Positions 14,589 to 17,772 of a DNA stretch of 17,772 bases are shown piece by piece (within the stretch, counting starts at the first letter, position 1; each line of letters begins with the position of its first letter). The notes beneath the pieces are model-generated. The model was not told where the DNA came from, made no database searches, and saw nothing but the letters and a program-made list of their open reading frames with translations. Made by a program: the position numbers and the translations under genes. Source of the DNA: Candidatus Auribacterota bacterium (lineage in GTDB: Bacteria; Auribacterota; JAFGBW01); contig JAFGBW010000192.1 in assembly GCA_016932965.1 (NCBI GenBank), positions 1 to 17,772 of the forward strand. The letters are read 5' to 3'.

Positions 14589-17500
14589 CTAGGACGCTGC
14601 ACGAATCGGGCGCAGATAACTATATGGCGGCGCCCCTCTGAAAATTTGACTTTCTGTGAATTCCAGCAGAAAAATGCAATAGTCTTTTTTATTATTATCA
14701 TGCCAATGGGCTTCTCGTTGAGTAATATCATTCACTGTAAGAAGTCTGCCCAATTGTAATAGCTGCATTAATTCTTTAGCTTTTTCAGGCCTAAGGTCAG
14801 CTGTATCAAAAAACAGTTTCACTGCAATCAGTTGCCCGTTCACTTTGGGTATCTCGACATCAAACACATATTCGTCCGTTGCGTCAGGGCTTGTATCCAT
14901 CAAAATGTCCACCACATTGGCTGGATTATTATCGCGTGTGATAGTGATGTCATTTGTTTTAATTTTGATGCCCTGCGGCAGGTTCCCCTGCCATTTCTCG
15001 ACAGCATTGGGGCCAATACCCTCGAAAGTCAGATGAGCGACTCGTCCTCTTGATTTGGGTATTCTCACCGTGAAACTCAATGCATGACGATCATCTCTGC
15101 ATTCATCCTCACGGATAAACCAAATTTCTTTTGTATGTTCTCTAACAATTATTTTTTTAGGATATTTTACCAGATGATAACCGGATGTGACGATGATTTC
15201 ATATTCACCGGATATATCAGTAGGGATACGTAAAGGATAAAAGTTCCCTTTTTCAGCCGGAGGGCCTTCAATCTGATCAAAATAGATTTTCTTTCCGTCT
15301 TTGCCTAACAGATAAGCTTTCATGCCGTTCACATGGTTAAAACAGGATAAATTAACAGTAACAACGTCTCCGATAAAGAATTCCAAGCCATTATTGTTTG
15401 GAGTAGTCCTGCCTTTTGTTTTCGCTGTTACTATGATGTCCTCTATCCTGGCATGGGCTTCTTTATTTGCAGGCTGTGGAAGGGGTTTATTCAGATAATA
15501 ATTGGGGGATTCAGGATCATAATAATCTTCCCAAAGCCTTAAGTATTCCGCGGCGGTGTGTCTGGCATCCAGGACCTGGCTTAACCGGACGCTCGTTGAT
15601 TGATAGGTCGCCAATGCGGTGGAGCCGTCCATTTTAAGGTCATGCATTTTTTTAACGTCCATGATCAAGTCATAATAGGATCCGGGATCTTCATCTTTCG
15701 GCACAAGAAGATTGCCTTTCCCCAATGTGTTAAAATTCACGGGAACTCCGTGTTTTTGGATGATCCCTTCGTGATAGGGCGGCCCCATGGAAAGGGCGCC
15801 GTTTGCCGTGGCATTGGATTCCGTGTACTCGCTTGCTCCGGTGCTTCTGTCTGAATCCTGAATCTGGATGTCCAAAGCAGGCATGAGTTTCAACTGGTCC
15901 TCCAGGGCCCAGTAAGGTTTATAAATAAATTTTCCGATCTGGTTGGGCTGCCGTTCGCCTGTCCGGGTCCAGTGGGGAATAAGCGTTTTATTGATATATT
16001 CTTCAAGTTCCTGCATTTTTCTCATCAATATTTTGGATTCTTCATAACTCTGAACATTGCCGAAAATCACCACCTGAACCCCGTTTTTAACCAGGTTGAT
16101 GATATTATTGCTGTCATCCTTGATGAGGTTCCCCTTGGCATCAAGAAAATTGAATGCCCTTCTTCCGCGTTTTTCGTCCACCCACCTGCCTATGTATCCT
16201 ACGGTCATCTTGTTCGCGTCCAAACCCAGGGATTCACCCGCATGCGTTGCCTTTTGCTTGGCCAGTTTTTTGATTTTATTGACCGATGCAGGGCTTAGAT
16301 TGGGATACTTCTCATCCTTAGGGATTTCACCGCTATCCTGTAATTCTTTCAGATATTCAGTAAAATATTTTGTTGAATTTTCAATGATATCTCCATTGGT
16401 AATCCCGTACAGCCGTTTTAATGCCGGGTCCCATTCCAGGACTTCTTTTGAATGAAGCGCTGATACGGCCTTGGCCACATCCGAACAAAGAAGCCCGGCA
16501 CTCGTGTGATTGAATCGGACATCCCCGTTCACATTGGGAAGCTCTGATTCCTGAGGCGTCAAGGGAGGTGTTCCGAAAAGCCAGTGAAGGTCTTCACGGA
16601 TGCCGATATTCAACAGGACTTCTCTGGCATCATTATAACTTTTCAGCTCACCAAAAAAACCGCGGTTTTTATAGGTATGCGTGGTTCCTGAAAACATAAA
16701 ACCCCGGTAAAAACGGGCCTTTTCCTCCAATTCCTGGTATTTGTCTTTTTGTAAAAGGGGATCTGTCCTGCCCAGTTCTTCCATGGTTTCAATTAAATCC
16801 GTTAAACGAAAAACTGATGCCAGAAGGGTCTGCGCGTCATTGGTATTGATGATGGGAGGTTTCCATTTGGCTCCCTGTTCCTTGAATTTTTTCCATTGAA
16901 TTCGCTTGATATACTCCCACTGGGCTTTTGCCAGAAATGTACTGAACTGAATATTGGTTGGAAGAGGAGGAGCAGCCCCTTCATAGTCCTGTCTATAAAG
17001 GCTGGCCCGGCCGTCAATTTTTGAATAATTATACATTTTCCGGCAGAAAGAATATCCATAAGGAAACGTGGTGTCTGAAATCAAGAGTCTTGGGAAAGGA
17101 GCCCCCTCTTTATATTCCTGTTCAATTTTTATCCCGATCTCCTGTTCCTGGCCCCTTCTTCCGAATTTCATGGTGAATTCATCCACAGTCTGCATGTTCT
17201 CAATCGGATAACTTGCCTGTGTATAATCAGCCGGCAATTCATCCGGGTCTTCTTTTTTGTTTTTCTTGGTGTTTTTAACAAACTGGTATTTGGGTTCAAA
17301 AGAAATGACATTGGCTTTCAAGCGTCTCATCCACGTGATATGGTACTGTTCAACACGGCCCAAACCTCCGCTGACTTCTGAAAATTCAGGGGTCAGATCA
17401 TAGATCTCCACATCCTTTAAATGAGGACAGACCCTGTCCAGCCATTCTTCTCTTGCATCCTCGTTAAAATGCAGGTCAAGGGAATTGATGAGCGGCAGGT

Positions 17501-17772
17501 GATATTCCGGTGCCTGTTCCTTCCTGAGCCTTTGAACCACTTCCGCCAGTTTTTGCTGCATGGAAGGATCCAGCATCATGACCGCATGCATGAAAGGATA
17601 CCGGCTTTCTACGGGGTAGCATTCTTCAAAAGAAGTTGCCCAGGCATAGGCTTTTAAACAGTCGATGATATTTTTATCCCCTTGATTCAGTATTTGTTCC
17701 AGATCCTTTTTAATAAAATCCGCATCATGGGACCAGACAGCCAGGTTTCGTTTAGTTATACTCAAATAATAC
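14589..17772 (-). CDS. Large glycogen-synthase-like GT-B glycosyltransferase with C-terminal beta-rich domains (5' end may be outside the window)
   Basis: At least 1058 residues. Positions below count from a TTG at 17765, but the frame stays open to the window edge, so the true start may lie further right. EVSGGLGRVEQYH at 130-142 matches the glycogen synthase (GT5) N-terminal loop that binds ADP-glucose. PPIINTNDAQTLLASVF at 303-319, THTYKNRG at 362-369 and LYGITNGD at 452-459 keep the GT5 order. VGYIGRWVDEKRG at 522-534 opens the C-terminal Rossmann domain. Residues 640-661 (RSTGASEYTESN, then ATANGALSMG) resemble the glycogen phosphorylase loop, but the pyridoxal-phosphate lysine position is Asn651, so a phosphorylase is unlikely. 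Residues about 775-1058 are beta-rich, with Ig-like segments. It probably elongates an alpha-glucan, but donor and product are unknown. The gene is much longer than ordinary glycogen synthase (about 480 residues). Confidence 0.72.
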   Translation of the reverse strand, partial: YYLSITKRNLAVWSHDADFIKKDLEQILNQGDKNIIDCLKAYAWATSFEECYPVESRYPFMHAVMMLDPSMQQKLAEVVQRLRKEQAPEYHLPLINSLDLHFNEDAREEWLDRVCPHLKDVEIYDLTPEFSEVSGGLGRVEQYHITWMRRLKANVISFEPKYQFVKNTKKNKKEDPDELPADYTQASYPIENMQTVDEFTMKFGRRGQEQEIGIKIEQEYKEGAPFPRLLISDTTFPYGYSFCRKMYNYSKIDGRASLYRQDYEGAAPPLPTNIQFSTFLAKAQWEYIKRIQWKKFKEQGAKWKPPIINTNDAQTLLASVFRLTDLIETMEELGRTDPLLQKDKYQELEEKARFYRGFMFSGTTHTYKNRGFFGELKSYNDAREVLLNIGIREDLHWLFGTPPLTPQESELPNVNGDVRFNHTSAGLLCSDVAKAVSALHSKEVLEWDPALKRLYGITNGDIIENSTKYFTEYLKELQDSGEIPKDEKYPNLSPASVNKIKKLAKQKATHAGESLGLDANKMTVGYIGRWVDEKRGRRAFNFLDAKGNLIKDDSNNIINLVKNGVQVVIFGNVQSYEESKILMRKMQELEEYINKTLIPHWTRTGERQPNQIGKFIYKPYWALEDQLKLMPALDIQIQDSDRSTGASEYTESNATANGALSMGPPYHEGIIQKHGVPVNFNTLGKGNLLVPKDEDPGSYYDLIMDVKKMHDLKMDGSTALATYQSTSVRLSQVLDARHTAAEYLRLWEDYYDPESPNYYLNKPLPQPANKEAHARIEDIIVTAKTKGRTTPNNNGLEFFIGDVVTVNLSCFNHVNGMKAYLLGKDGKKIYFDQIEGPPAEKGNFYPLRIPTDISGEYEIIVTSGYHLVKYPKKIIVREHTKEIWFIREDECRDDRHALSFTVRIPKSRGRVAHLTFEGIGPNAVEKWQGNLPQGIKIKTNDITITRDNNPANVVDILMDTSPDATDEYVFDVEIPKVNGQLIAVKLFFDTADLRPEKAKELMQLLQLGRLLTVNDITQREAHWHDNNKKDYCIFLLEFTESQIFRGAPPYSYLRPIRAAS

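Noticed and set aside
1-17772. CRISPR array, tRNA or rRNA genes, intact transposase, phage or toxin-antitoxin genes
   Set aside because: Looked for on both strands by eye; no regularly spaced repeats, cloverleaf-like sequence or recognisable products of these kinds were seen.

Overview
The window is a 17.8 kb stretch of densely packed bacterial chromosome, AT-leaning to moderate in GC by eye. The lipopolysaccharide-type heptosyltransferase, the membrane phospholipid enzymes and the exported proteins point to a diderm (Gram-negative-like) bacterium. A methionine aminopeptidase with an N-terminal SEC-C zinc motif, a very large glycogen-synthase-like protein, a stand-alone winged-helix protein and a fused phospholipid synthase suggest the PVC/Omnitrophota neighbourhood. 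That placement is an inference with low confidence; no rRNA or ribosomal protein is present to confirm it. I see no tRNA, rRNA, CRISPR array, transposase or phage gene.

Layout, left to right. (1) 1-1572, minus strand: a GT87-like integral membrane glycosyltransferase whose 3' end overlaps the start of a DEAH-box helicase (HrpA/HrpB type) cut by the left edge. An 11-codon upstream ORF with the only good ribosome binding site precedes the glycosyltransferase. (2) 1646-2197, plus strand: an O6-alkylguanine-DNA alkyltransferase. (3) 2258-3907, plus strand: an exported protein of unknown family that looks like one gene broken by a frameshift, in-frame stops and further frame changes. (4) 3877-6559, minus strand: a tight cluster of a class II CCA-adding/poly(A) polymerase, a small exported protein and methionine aminopeptidase. 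(5) 6560-6928: 369 non-coding bases with a perfect 16-bp hairpin, several nested inverted repeats and an 11-bp terminal inverted repeat, possibly a MITE-like element or a structured RNA. (6) 6929-9440, minus strand: winged-helix protein, PyrD and a heptosyltransferase, with almost no spacing between them and a candidate promoter in front. (7) 9506-12803, minus strand: an MFS transporter overlapping a membrane-anchored spermidine-synthase-like protein. A 12-bp palindrome abuts the MFS start codon. (8) 13050-14567, plus strand: one polypeptide with two complete CDP-alcohol phosphatidyltransferase domains, the first PgsA-like and the second PssA-like. (9) 14589-17772, minus strand: a large GT-B glycosyltransferase of the glycogen synthase/phosphorylase kind with C-terminal beta-rich domains. 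Its 5' end may lie outside the window.

Most genes are housekeeping: pyrimidine synthesis, tRNA or RNA 3' end processing, N-terminal protein maturation, DNA repair and envelope lipid and sugar assembly. The unusual items are the PgsA-PssA fusion (candidate single-chain supplier of both acidic and zwitterionic phospholipid branches), the aberrant glycogen-synthase-like protein, the winged-helix protein ending in a sliding-clamp-binding-like pentapeptide, and the palindromic intergenic element.
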